From NCBI GenBank assembly GCA_964346295.1, contig CAYFUG010000031.1:1-6106 (forward strand): 6,106 nt of DNA, read 5' to 3'. Source of the DNA: CAYFUG01 sp964346295 (lineage in GTDB: Bacteria; Patescibacteriota; Minisyncoccia; Moranbacterales; DUUL01). This document shows, piece by piece, positions 1-5,200 of this stretch. Made by a program: the position numbers and the translations under genes. How positions within the stretch are numbered: position 1 is the stretch's first letter; each line of letters opens with the position of its first letter. A model generated the notes under the pieces. It saw only the letters and a list, made by a program, of their open reading frames with translations. It was not told the origin of the DNA and did no database searches.

Positions 1-70
1 CCATTTAATCAATCAACAAAAGCCTTATTGGGAGGTATGGTAGTCTAGAGCCTAACCAATTTTATATAGA

Positions 71-94
71 GAGATCTCTTGAGAGAGAGATCTC
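71..94. repeat. perfect 9-bp inverted repeat (hairpin)
   Basis: GAGATCTCT (71-79) and AGAGATCTC (86-94) are exact reverse complements separated by six bases. Each arm itself contains the palindrome AGAGATCTCT or part of it, so alternative pairings exist. No T-run follows, so it is not a standard intrinsic terminator. It could be a 3' stem-loop of an upstream transcript or a protein-binding palindrome. Confidence 0.5.
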
Positions 95-128
95 AGGTTG
101 AAGCGAGGGAGTGAAAAGGCTGACTCGA

Positions 129-152
129 AACTAAAAGACTAACTAAAAGACT
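129..152. repeat. 12-bp tandem duplication
   Basis: AACTAAAAGACT occurs twice head to tail (129-140 and 141-152) without mismatch. Only two units are present, so this is not a CRISPR. It looks like a local slippage duplication or a paired binding site. Confidence 0.6.
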
Positions 153-184
153 GATAGGTGTGACTTCCTCATTATTATTACAAA

Positions 185-212
185 AATAGGCTAGTTTATA
201 AACTGGCTTATT
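185..212 (+). repeat. 28-nt near-perfect palindrome, RNA hairpin candidate
   Basis: The 14-base halves 185-198 and 199-212 are reverse complements except at two positions, 189/208 (G,T) and 192/205 (T,G). Both exceptions are G-U wobble pairs in an RNA read from the + strand, while they would be C-A mismatches in a minus-strand RNA. The core AGTTTATAAACT (193-204) is exact. As RNA it would fold into a 12-bp stem with a TATA loop. The direction of the wobble pairs suggests a transcribed + strand structure. There is no downstream T-tract. Confidence 0.55.
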
Positions 213-300
213 GAGTAAAATAAGAGCAAGTATCGCACCGCAGCAGTTATTTTTAGAGTTACTAAGTTTTCGAATCGGCTGGCAAATTGTTGAGTAAAAT
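211..300. repeat. 11-bp direct repeat, two copies
   Basis: TTGAGTAAAAT occurs at 211-221 and again at 290-300, 79 bases apart and in the same orientation. The first copy starts on the right arm of the 185-212 palindrome. Function is unknown; possible protein-binding sites. Confidence 0.4.
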
Positions 301-343
301 TTAGAATCGCTATCTTAGGAATTTTTAGCGAGAAGGAAATTAA

Positions 344-423
344 TTGGGCTAAGAATGCTAAGCGCGATGAGCTGATTCTAGTTACTCGAAAAACTGGGTG
401 CGCCTGGTTTGCAACAAGCCTGC
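344..423 (+). repeat. left arm of the two-block inverted repeat flanking the first surface gene
   Basis: Two blocks here recur in reverse complement and in the matching order beyond the gene. Block A (344-368, containing AATGCTAAGCGCGAT) matches the reverse complement of 1762-1786 at 23 of 25 positions. Block B (403-423, containing TTGCAACAAG) matches the reverse complement of 1658-1679 with one substitution and one single-base gap. The blocks are 34 bases apart here and 82 in the right arm. No transposase or recombinase lies between the arms; only the surface gene does. Confidence 0.65.
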
Positions 424-433
424 TCTCTAACAC

Positions 434-464
434 TTGAACCTGGAAAACTGACTCAAAATTTAAT
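434..464 (+). promoter_or_regulatory. weak candidate promoter for the 508-1584 gene
   Basis: TTGAAC (434-439) could serve as a -35 element and TTTAAT (459-464) as a -10 element, but the spacer is 19 bases, longer than the usual 17. This is the best match I found close to the gene; a transcript would start around 471 with a leader of about 37 bases. The putative -10 lies in the loop of the 445-480 hairpin. Confidence 0.25.
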
Positions 465-480
465 AAGTGGAGTCAGGTTT
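445..480 (+). repeat. hairpin just upstream of the 508-1584 gene
   Basis: CTGACTC (448-454) pairs exactly with GAGTCAG (470-476), and AAA (445-447) pairs with TTT (478-480) if G477 is bulged out. The loop is AT-rich. It ends 27 bases before the ATG. Depending on the true transcription start it is either a leader structure or an operator-like symmetrical site overlapping the promoter. Confidence 0.45.
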
Positions 481-507
481 CTATTTAATTAAACAAAAAA
501 AGAAAAA

Positions 508-1584
508 ATGACAAAAAAGAATCGAACCCGAGCGTTGCGCTTGGTGTCCGCCGTGTCAACATTGTCCTTAGTGGCAATGATGGCAGTGGTATCCGTACCG
601 CGGGCAGAAGCAGCCGCTCTAACAACCGTAGCTGATTACATGAACACCCTGACCGAAAACCAAACTAGTGGGGTGACTCATGAGCTACAATTTACTCCTG
701 CTACCGCTGTAACTAGTGGTGGAGCCGGGGTATTAACCATGGCTTTCCCAACCGGGGAAGAGTCTGATTGGTGTCAAGCAACTGATACTTTGAGTACCGA
801 TACTAGCTCTTTGCGTGGCTCAGCTACTGCTCTCCCTGGTACTTTAACCGCTGCTTGTGATAGTACCGCTGGTACCATTACTATTAGCGGAGTAGATGAT
901 CTTACTGCCGGTACTTTGTACGGAGTAGTGATTTCTGGTGGCGTTGCTGACCTAGGAACTCCTGCCAATACTACTACCGGAGTAATCACTGTTACCACTA
1001 ACGATGGAACTGATGACATTGACTCTAGTAAGCTAGCAGTTGATATCATCGCCGATGATGAAGTTCAGATTACTGGACGAGTAGAACCTACTTTGACTTT
1101 CGAAATTAGTGACAATGCGATTGGATTTGGTCCTATCACCGCTACTGTTGATCGTTACGCTACTGCGGATGAGTTAGGAGCAGGTGTTCCAAGTGCTCCA
1201 GTTACCTTGACCCTCTCTACCAATGCTGACGATGGCGCAGTGGTTGAAGTAAAAGACACTAATCCTGCGGCTGGAACCGGATTGCACAGCGTAGGAACCG
1301 GAAACACTTTGGCTTCTACTGCTAGCTCTGCAATTGCTTTCGGAACCGAAGGCTTTGGAATTTACGCTACTAACCCAACTGCTGGCTTGACTATCGATGC
1401 TGGATTTGATGATGATGGCGCTTCCGATTTAGCTGTTTCTACTGCTTACCAGAGCTTGGTAACTTCGGCTGGCCCTATCGACAGCGAAACTGTTGACCTA
1501 GAGGCTCAAGCAGCTATCTCTGGTGTAACTCCTGCTGGTGACTATGAGACTACCTTAACTCTCTTAGCAACCGGTAAGTTCTAG
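508..1584 (+). CDS. secreted, highly acidic two-domain surface protein (S-layer-like candidate)
   Basis: This 358-residue protein starts with a signal peptide: basic residues 1-11, a hydrophobic core around 12-30 and an AEA-A cleavage site near residue 35. Residues about 37-185 form a Thr/Ala/Gly-rich beta-sandwich-like module with only two cysteines, C89 and C117, which could form a disulfide. Residues about 193-358 form a second module with P-x-L-x-F (194-198), TNADDG (238-243), GTEGFG (279-284) and the terminal LLATGKF; it is clearly homologous to the end of the 5201-5935 protein. There is no transmembrane anchor, LPXTG or WxL motif. By my count the mature part has about 42 acidic and 6 basic residues. 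Codons such as GCT, ACT and GGT are frequent, suggesting strong expression. The ATG follows an A-rich leader without a Shine-Dalgarno; the signal peptide supports this start. A structural surface role is inferred; enzyme motifs were not seen. Confidence 0.85.
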   Translation: MTKKNRTRALRLVSAVSTLSLVAMMAVVSVPRAEAAALTTVADYMNTLTENQTSGVTHELQFTPATAVTSGGAGVLTMAFPTGEESDWCQATDTLSTDTSSLRGSATALPGTLTAACDSTAGTITISGVDDLTAGTLYGVVISGGVADLGTPANTTTGVITVTTNDGTDDIDSSKLAVDIIADDEVQITGRVEPTLTFEISDNAIGFGPITATVDRYATADELGAGVPSAPVTLTLSTNADDGAVVEVKDTNPAAGTGLHSVGTGNTLASTASSAIAFGTEGFGIYATNPTAGLTIDAGFDDDGASDLAVSTAYQSLVTSAGPIDSETVDLEAQAAISGVTPAGDYETTLTLLATGKF

Positions 1585-1598
1585 ACAGCAAGCTTTTA

Positions 1599-1642
1599 GT
1601 TAGGCGCACGCTCTGCACTTTTAGTGGGGGGCGGCGCCTAAC
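1599..1642 (+). repeat. strong 44-nt hairpin directly after the stop codon
   Basis: GTTAGGCGC (1599-1607) pairs exactly with GCGCCTAAC (1634-1642). The fold continues inward after a bulged A1608: CGC (1609-1611) with GCG (1631-1633), then U-G, C-G and U-G pairs, one G-G mismatch, and CACT (1616-1619) with AGTG (1623-1626) around a TTT triloop. The stem is GC-rich against an AT-rich background and begins 14 bases after the TAG stop. No T-run follows, so it is more likely an mRNA-stabilising 3' stem-loop than a terminator; the real terminator candidate is about 180 bases further on. Confidence 0.65.
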
Positions 1643-1657
1643 CCTAGATACTTGTTG

Positions 1658-1786
1658 GCAGGACTTGTTGCAACCCAGGAAAACCGAGTTAGTTCTTAGT
1701 TGATAGCCCTTAGCTTATAGACTTAATGCGAGGTGAGTACTGGGTCAAGGTCTTTGAAAAAATCGCGCTTAGCATTTTTGGCCCAA
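1658..1786 (-). repeat. right arm of the two-block inverted repeat
   Basis: Reverse-complement partner of 344-423: block B is 1658-1679 and block A is 1762-1786. The 82 bases between the blocks are longer than the 34 bases in the left arm and align poorly with them, so the arms are old or built from separate pieces. Block B contains the palindrome GTTGCAAC. The end of block A overlaps a small hairpin, TTTGGC (1777-1782) with GCCAAA (1790-1795). Confidence 0.65.
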
Positions 1787-1807
1787 ATAGCCAAAGGAAA
1801 ACAAAAA

Positions 1808-1850
1808 GCAAAAAACAAAAGATGGGGCAACGGCCCCATTTTTTGTTTGC
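1808..1850 (+). terminator. rho-independent terminator
   Basis: ATGGGGC (1822-1828) pairs exactly with GCCCCAT (1833-1839) around an AACG loop, followed by six T (1839-1844) and more T-rich sequence. An A-rich tract (1810-1820) lies on the other side and can pair with the T-tract, so the element should work in both directions. It probably ends the 508-1584 transcript, leaving a 3' untranslated region of about 240 bases, and separates it from the next gene. Confidence 0.85.
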
Positions 1851-2028
1851 TTGTCTTCTCAAAAGAGCTTTTAAGCTTTGAAAATTGGGATTAGTTTATT
1901 TCAGAATCCAGTTATTAGCAAGGAATAAAGTTATTCTCTATTAAAATTAAAACGGCCTGGCTTTATTTGAGACAGAAGAAGAAAAAGAAGGTACCTTGGG
2001 ATTGCTTAAAGGTTTTTAATGAAATGAC
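1851..2028. other. gene-free spacer before the DUF916-like gene
   Basis: Together with 1585-1850 this makes a 538-base gap between genes. This part holds no convincing frame. It contains a purine tract (about 1969-1991) and the 10-bp palindrome AAGGTACCTT (1988-1997), which lies about 30 bases upstream of the -35 element of the next gene and could be a regulator site, although palindromes of this length also occur by chance. Confidence 0.4.
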
Positions 2029-2057
2029 TTGCGAGCTTGGCAATAAATTTGTATAAT
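2029..2057 (+). promoter_or_regulatory. sigma70-type promoter for the DUF916-like gene
   Basis: TTGCGA (2029-2034) and a consensus TATAAT (2052-2057) are separated by exactly 17 bases. The predicted start near 2064 gives a leader of about 60 AT-rich bases. No Shine-Dalgarno is visible before the ATG at 2123. This is the best promoter match in the window and indicates that the gene is transcribed independently of the preceding one. Confidence 0.75.
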
Positions 2058-2122
2058 TGATTTAAGTTAAAAAAACAGAGACTTAAAATTAAATTAATAA
2101 TAAAAAATCAAAATACCGAACA

Positions 2123-3136
2123 ATGAAAAAGTACACACTGCTAGGAGGGCTGATTGTGTCAGCCGGGTTAGTTTTAGGCGCTTCTAGTGCCGAAGCCCTA
2201 ACGATTTCTCCTCCCGCTCGAGAATTTACCGGAGACCCGGGAGAAGTGATTAGCGCGCAACTGAAATTATACAACGAAACCGAAAAAGATCTTTCTTTGA
2301 AGACTTTTATGATGGAGTTTCAAGCAGGGGAAGACGAAAGCGGAGATCCGGAGTTAATCGAGAAGGACCCTCAAGACGATTCTCCTTCGGCCGTGGATTG
2401 GATTACCATCAACAAAGGACCGATTCAGGTTAATACTCACGAATGGAAAGTGATACCTTTTACTATTTCTATTCCTCAAGACGCGGAGCCAGGAGGGTAT
2501 TATCCGGTGATTTTTTTCAATGAAGAAGGCAAAGATGGAGGTAATGTTAGTTTGACTCACGGAGCCGGAGAACTGCTTTTGATTCGGGTAAGCGGAGAGG
2601 TTCAACAAGAAGGGGATGTTAAAGATTTTTATGTGCGAAACTTTGAGAAAGACAAAAAAGCTTTTTTTCGACAGATGCCTGCCTATTTTTACACTCGAAT
2701 AGAAAACAAAGGGAATGTTCACTTTAAGCCAGAGGGGACCGTTAAGGTGCGGAGTATGCTGGGGAAGGAGACTGAATTGGAGCTAGTAAATACTAATTCA
2801 GGAGGAAATGTTTTACCGCAGAGCATTCGGAAGTATGAAACTCTTTGGGGCACAGAAGCAGCAGTAAAAGAACTGAAAGAAATGGGATTTTTTGCTCGAG
2901 CTCGTTATCAAATGAAGAATTTTCATTTTGGGCGCTATACCGCGGAGGTGACCGCCGCCTTGCCTTTAGGAGAAAAGGAAGTGGCCAGAGTGAGTTTTTG
3001 GATGATTCCTCTGGAGTTACTTATTATAGTAGTGATCTCTTTAGTGATCTTGGGAGTAGTTTTTCGTCAGTACAACAAAATGATTACTAAGCGAGCAGTC
3101 AAGAACTCTAGCAAGAAATCGAGCAAGAAAAAGTAA
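2123..3136 (+). CDS. membrane-anchored DUF916/WxL-interacting-protein-like adaptor
   Basis: This 337-residue protein has a signal peptide (MKK, hydrophobic 5-22, cleavage near AEA at 23-25). Residues about 26-160 form a first beta-sandwich, opening with LTISPPAREFTGDPGE and later showing the edge strand PQDAEPGGYYPVIFF (118-132). Residues about 166-290 form a second one, with IENKGNVHFKPEG (193-205) and LPQSIRKYETLW (231-242). One transmembrane helix follows (about 295-314) and then a short lysine-rich tail. Signal peptide, two immunoglobulin-like domains, transmembrane helix and basic cytoplasmic tail is the layout of WxL-interacting proteins (DUF916 plus DUF3324), which in Gram-positive bacteria bind WxL surface proteins and peptidoglycan. 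I infer a similar adaptor role, with the secreted proteins of this window as possible partners. No cysteine or catalytic motif is visible. A profile search would settle the family; the second domain is the less certain assignment. Confidence 0.8.
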   Translation: MKKYTLLGGLIVSAGLVLGASSAEALTISPPAREFTGDPGEVISAQLKLYNETEKDLSLKTFMMEFQAGEDESGDPELIEKDPQDDSPSAVDWITINKGPIQVNTHEWKVIPFTISIPQDAEPGGYYPVIFFNEEGKDGGNVSLTHGAGELLLIRVSGEVQQEGDVKDFYVRNFEKDKKAFFRQMPAYFYTRIENKGNVHFKPEGTVKVRSMLGKETELELVNTNSGGNVLPQSIRKYETLWGTEAAVKELKEMGFFARARYQMKNFHFGRYTAEVTAALPLGEKEVARVSFWMIPLELLIIVVISLVILGVVFRQYNKMITKRAVKNSSKKSSKKK

Positions 3137-3344
3137 ACTAATCATTGCCGACAAATAATACTTCTCAGGCGGTTTCTAAGAGTTTGGCCTTAGATTGGTA
3201 GGATTGGCGAGAGCCTAGGGGTAGTGACCGGTAGTAAAAAAGGGAGCTTCATTGAAGTCGGATTGAGGTTGGGATTGTCAACGCTAAACGGTGCATGTTA
3301 TTTAAGTCCGGAAATAATTTAGAGGGAAAAGGGAAAATTCTCCC
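3137..3344. other. intergenic region with small hairpins, no terminator seen
   Basis: This 208-base gap holds a 6-bp hairpin, TCTAAG (3175-3180) with CTTAGA (3189-3194), a short GGC-GAGA-GCC stem-loop with a GNRA-type loop (3207-3216), and the direct repeat GGTAGT at 3221-3226 and 3231-3236, spaced one helical turn apart upstream of the next promoter. No hairpin plus T-run was found after the preceding gene, so read-through is possible. Confidence 0.4.
3275..3304 (+). promoter_or_regulatory. candidate extended -10 promoter for the 3345-4973 gene
   Basis: TTGTCA (3275-3280) matches the -35 consensus well. TATTTA (3299-3304), preceded by TG and one base (3296-3298), reads as an extended -10 element with an 18-base spacer; TTATTT one base upstream gives 17. 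Transcription would begin near 3311, leaving a leader of about 34 bases containing GAGGG (3322-3326) and AAGGG (3329-3333), the only purine-rich Shine-Dalgarno-like stretch before a gene in this window. A short GGGA/TCCC stem (3331-3344) touches the start codon. Confidence 0.5.
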
Positions 3345-4973
3345 ATGAAAAAAAGATTTAGAAAAATTTTTGCGGCTCTAACTTTAAGAGGAGCCGGCCA
3401 TCAAACCACTAAGAGGGTTTCCAAAGAAGCCCTTTTTGTGGTAGTGGCTTTGGGCTTGGGGCTGGCTTCGGGATCTGTTTTTAGTCAAACTCCTCCTCCG
3501 GAGTCGGTGGGAGTGGGGGTGAGTGCTTACATCCCAATCTCTTCCGTGCCGATTATTATTTACAATGTTGACGAAGACGATATTACCGAGGATTCAATAG
3601 AGATTACTTGGCGCACGGACATGATTGCTCAGTGCAAGTTTTCTTACGGAACCGACACTGATTACGATGAGGGAAGTGACAAGGAGAGTGGTTATTCTTT
3701 GGGTCATAAAGTAACTTTGAGCGGCCTGGATGCGGGAGAGGAATATTTTTACAAAATCCATTGCTTTAATGGTTCTCAAGTAGGAGATAAAGATGGAATG
3801 TCTTTTGAAACAGAGGAAGAAGAGGAGGAAGAAGAGGAGCCAGTAACGCCTCCTGCTCCGCCTATCTCTCCCACTGAACCAGAAGAGCCAGTGGACGATC
3901 AGTCAGAAGCAGAAATTGAAAACTTAGATGGGGATGATGAAGATCACTGGTACGAGTTTTTACCAGATGACGATGAAGAAGAGGAGGATTCCGACTATGG
4001 GGAGAGTTCGGATCCAGAAGAAGAGGAGGATCCGGAGGGAATGTGGGGCAGTCTTCAACAAGGAATCAAAGAATTTGCTCAGGATCCCAGAACCAAAATT
4101 GCCTCCACCGGATTGGCAGCTGTGACGGGAGCGGCAGTGGGGGCTCAGCTGGCCTCTTCGGTTTCCTCTTTGTTTCAGCTGCGAGGAGCACTTTTTAATG
4201 TCTTTTCCTTATTTTTTGTTAAGAGGAGAAAGCGGAAAGGGATTGTTTATGATTCTCAGACTGGTCAACCGATCTCTTTGGCGATGGTTTCCGTGGTAGG
4301 AGATGACGGCAAGGTAAAAGAAGCTAAAACTACTGACAAGCACGGGTTTTATTTCTTCTTGGTTCCCAATGGAAGGTACACCTTAAGTGTTTTCAGGAAG
4401 GGTTACTCTGTCTTGGGGGAAGATGAATTAAAAAACGCGACGGTGTTATATGATCCCAATTACCACCAAGGAAAGGAGCTGGAATTTCAGCAAGAAGATA
4501 TTTTAGATGTAGCAATTCCCTTGAGGCGGGAGCAGGAAATTAGCACCTTAGAAAAAGTATTTAGTCAGAGAAGTTTTTTCAGTGTCTCAAATTTAATTTT
4601 CTATTCCGGATTTATTTTAAGCGTGGTAATTTTTGCTTTTACCCCGAATTGGTTTAATTTTTTAATTATTCTTTGTTATATCTTTTTCTATTTACTTAGC
4701 CGCACTAACTTTGCTAAGCAAGCTTGGGGTAAGGTAACAGAAGGCCGTACGCCAAAACCTTTCGCGATGGTGGGGCTTTACAGCAAACAAGACGGTAGTC
4801 TAAAAGGAAGAGCCGTTACCGATCAATCCGGAAGATACGCTTTTATCTTTGATCGAGGCGAGTACTCTCTAAAGGTTCAGTCTGCTCAGGAGGCTGGTAG
4901 TGTGGCGGGGCAAGGAGAAACAGATGTTCGGATTAAAAAACCTCAAGTGGGTGGAAAAAATTTGAAATTGTAA
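3345..4973 (+). CDS. multi-domain membrane protein: fibronectin-like domain, acidic linker, two carboxypeptidase-regulatory-like domains
   Basis: 542 residues. A long basic N-region and hydrophobic stretch (about 28-47) act as signal peptide or anchor. Residues about 68-155 resemble a fibronectin III or purple acid phosphatase N-terminal domain (SIEITWRTD 84-92, LSGLDAGEEYFYKIHC 125-140; C97 and C140 could pair). Residues 155-231 are an acidic linker, 41 D/E in 77, including nine consecutive Glu. A moderately hydrophobic segment (about 252-293) ends in VKRRKRK, suggesting crossing to the cytoplasm. Residues about 297-392 match the carboxypeptidase-regulatory-like fold (GIVYDSQTGQPISLAMV, then TDKHGFYFFLVPNGRYTLSV). 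A membrane hairpin follows (about 413-430 and 434-452), then a second such domain (about 461-515; TDQSGRYAFIFDRGEYSL). No phosphatase or peptidase residues are visible. It probably scaffolds or tethers surface structures. Topology is uncertain: by charge, both regulatory-like domains would be cytoplasmic, unusual for this fold. Confidence 0.75.
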   Translation: MKKRFRKIFAALTLRGAGHQTTKRVSKEALFVVVALGLGLASGSVFSQTPPPESVGVGVSAYIPISSVPIIIYNVDEDDITEDSIEITWRTDMIAQCKFSYGTDTDYDEGSDKESGYSLGHKVTLSGLDAGEEYFYKIHCFNGSQVGDKDGMSFETEEEEEEEEEPVTPPAPPISPTEPEEPVDDQSEAEIENLDGDDEDHWYEFLPDDDEEEEDSDYGESSDPEEEEDPEGMWGSLQQGIKEFAQDPRTKIASTGLAAVTGAAVGAQLASSVSSLFQLRGALFNVFSLFFVKRRKRKGIVYDSQTGQPISLAMVSVVGDDGKVKEAKTTDKHGFYFFLVPNGRYTLSVFRKGYSVLGEDELKNATVLYDPNYHQGKELEFQQEDILDVAIPLRREQEISTLEKVFSQRSFFSVSNLIFYSGFILSVVIFAFTPNWFNFLIILCYIFFYLLSRTNFAKQAWGKVTEGRTPKPFAMVGLYSKQDGSLKGRAVTDQSGRYAFIFDRGEYSLKVQSAQEAGSVAGQGETDVRIKKPQVGGKNLKL

Positions 4974-5155
4974 GCCAAAGAGATTTATTTTGAGTAAGAT
5001 TGTGGGGAACTGCTACTTAAGAGGTGTTATTTTAAACCGCATATTCTCTCACTGGTGCCTTTGAAGTTTTATGCTTGTCGCACTTAAGATTAGTAATTAT
5101 TGAGCTTAAAAAATTCTATTTCATTTCCACGGCGAGATTGTTTGCTTTAAATTAA
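4974..5155. other. gene-free spacer before the last complete gene
   Basis: Nothing recognisable is seen in this stretch. No intrinsic terminator follows the 3345-4973 gene. A weak TTAAG/CTTAA pairing near 5083-5110 is too poor to call. Confidence 0.4.
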
Positions 5156-5161
5156 TTTAAA
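5146..5161. promoter_or_regulatory. 16-bp AT palindrome over the promoter, possible operator
   Basis: TTTAAATTAATTTAAA is an exact palindrome that overlaps the candidate -35 element of the next gene. Its position would suit a repressor or activator site, but A/T-only palindromes are common in AT-rich spacers. Confidence 0.3.
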
Positions 5162-5184
5162 ATTCATAAAAAACTTAGTATAAA
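5156..5184 (+). promoter_or_regulatory. candidate promoter for the 5201-5935 gene
   Basis: TTTAAA (5156-5161) and TATAAA (5179-5184) are separated by 17 bases. The predicted start near 5191 leaves only about 10 bases before the ATG and no Shine-Dalgarno, so the message would be nearly leaderless. Confidence 0.5.
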
Positions 5185-5200
5185 ATCAAAAGCTTAAACT

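Larger units (their letters stand above)
1..507. other. gene-free, structured region upstream of the first surface gene
   Basis: I see no convincing gene here. The first 48 bases are open in one forward frame (ending in TAG at 46-48, reading ...KALLGGMVV) and could be the tail of an upstream gene, but this is too short to judge. A reverse-strand open frame at 191-433 gives an 80-residue peptide with no recognisable features and is probably fortuitous. The stretch is rich in symmetrical elements, listed separately: hairpins at 71-94, 185-212, 307-331 (6-bp stem TCGCTA/TAGCGA) and 445-480, a 12-bp tandem duplication, an 11-bp direct repeat, and one arm of an inverted repeat that recurs beyond the gene. 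No tRNA, known riboswitch or CRISPR was recognised. It may combine the 3' untranslated region of an upstream transcript with the promoter and leader of the 508-1584 gene. Confidence 0.6.

Noticed and set aside
129..152. CRISPR-like repeat
   Set aside because: Only two contiguous 12-bp units, with no spacers and no cas genes.
191..433. 80-residue reverse-strand open frame in the upstream spacer
   Set aside because: No recognisable motif, promoter or start signal; it overlaps the palindrome and the inverted-repeat block, whose conservation is at the nucleotide level. Probably chance.
832..846. LPGTL in the first surface protein (residues 109-113) as a sortase signal
   Set aside because: It lies in the middle of the protein, is not LPXTG, and has no following hydrophobic segment or basic tail.
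774..1049. Reverse-strand open frame inside the first surface gene (similar ones at 2089-2274, 2354-2722, 3594-3779, 5267-5455, and forward-frame shadows at 2845-3090 and 3928-4125)
   Set aside because: All overlap well-supported exported proteins in another frame and show only composition-driven peptides.
508..1584. Classification as a canonical WxL-domain protein
   Set aside because: The mature protein has a single tryptophan (W88), outside the C-terminal module, so the WxL motif is absent; only the domain style and final strand are reminiscent.
1599..1642. Integron attC-like look (GTTAGGC ... GCCTAAC)
   Set aside because: An attC site runs from RYYYAAC to GTTRRRY; here the order is reversed on both strands. 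Testing GCCTAAC (1636-1642) with a downstream partner gives only GTTAGTT (1688-1694), which breaks the consensus. No integrase is present.
3549..3810. Purple acid phosphatase activity suggested by the fibronectin-like domain
   Set aside because: Only the N-terminal beta domain is similar; no metallophosphatase metal-binding motifs follow, the next segment being an acidic linker.
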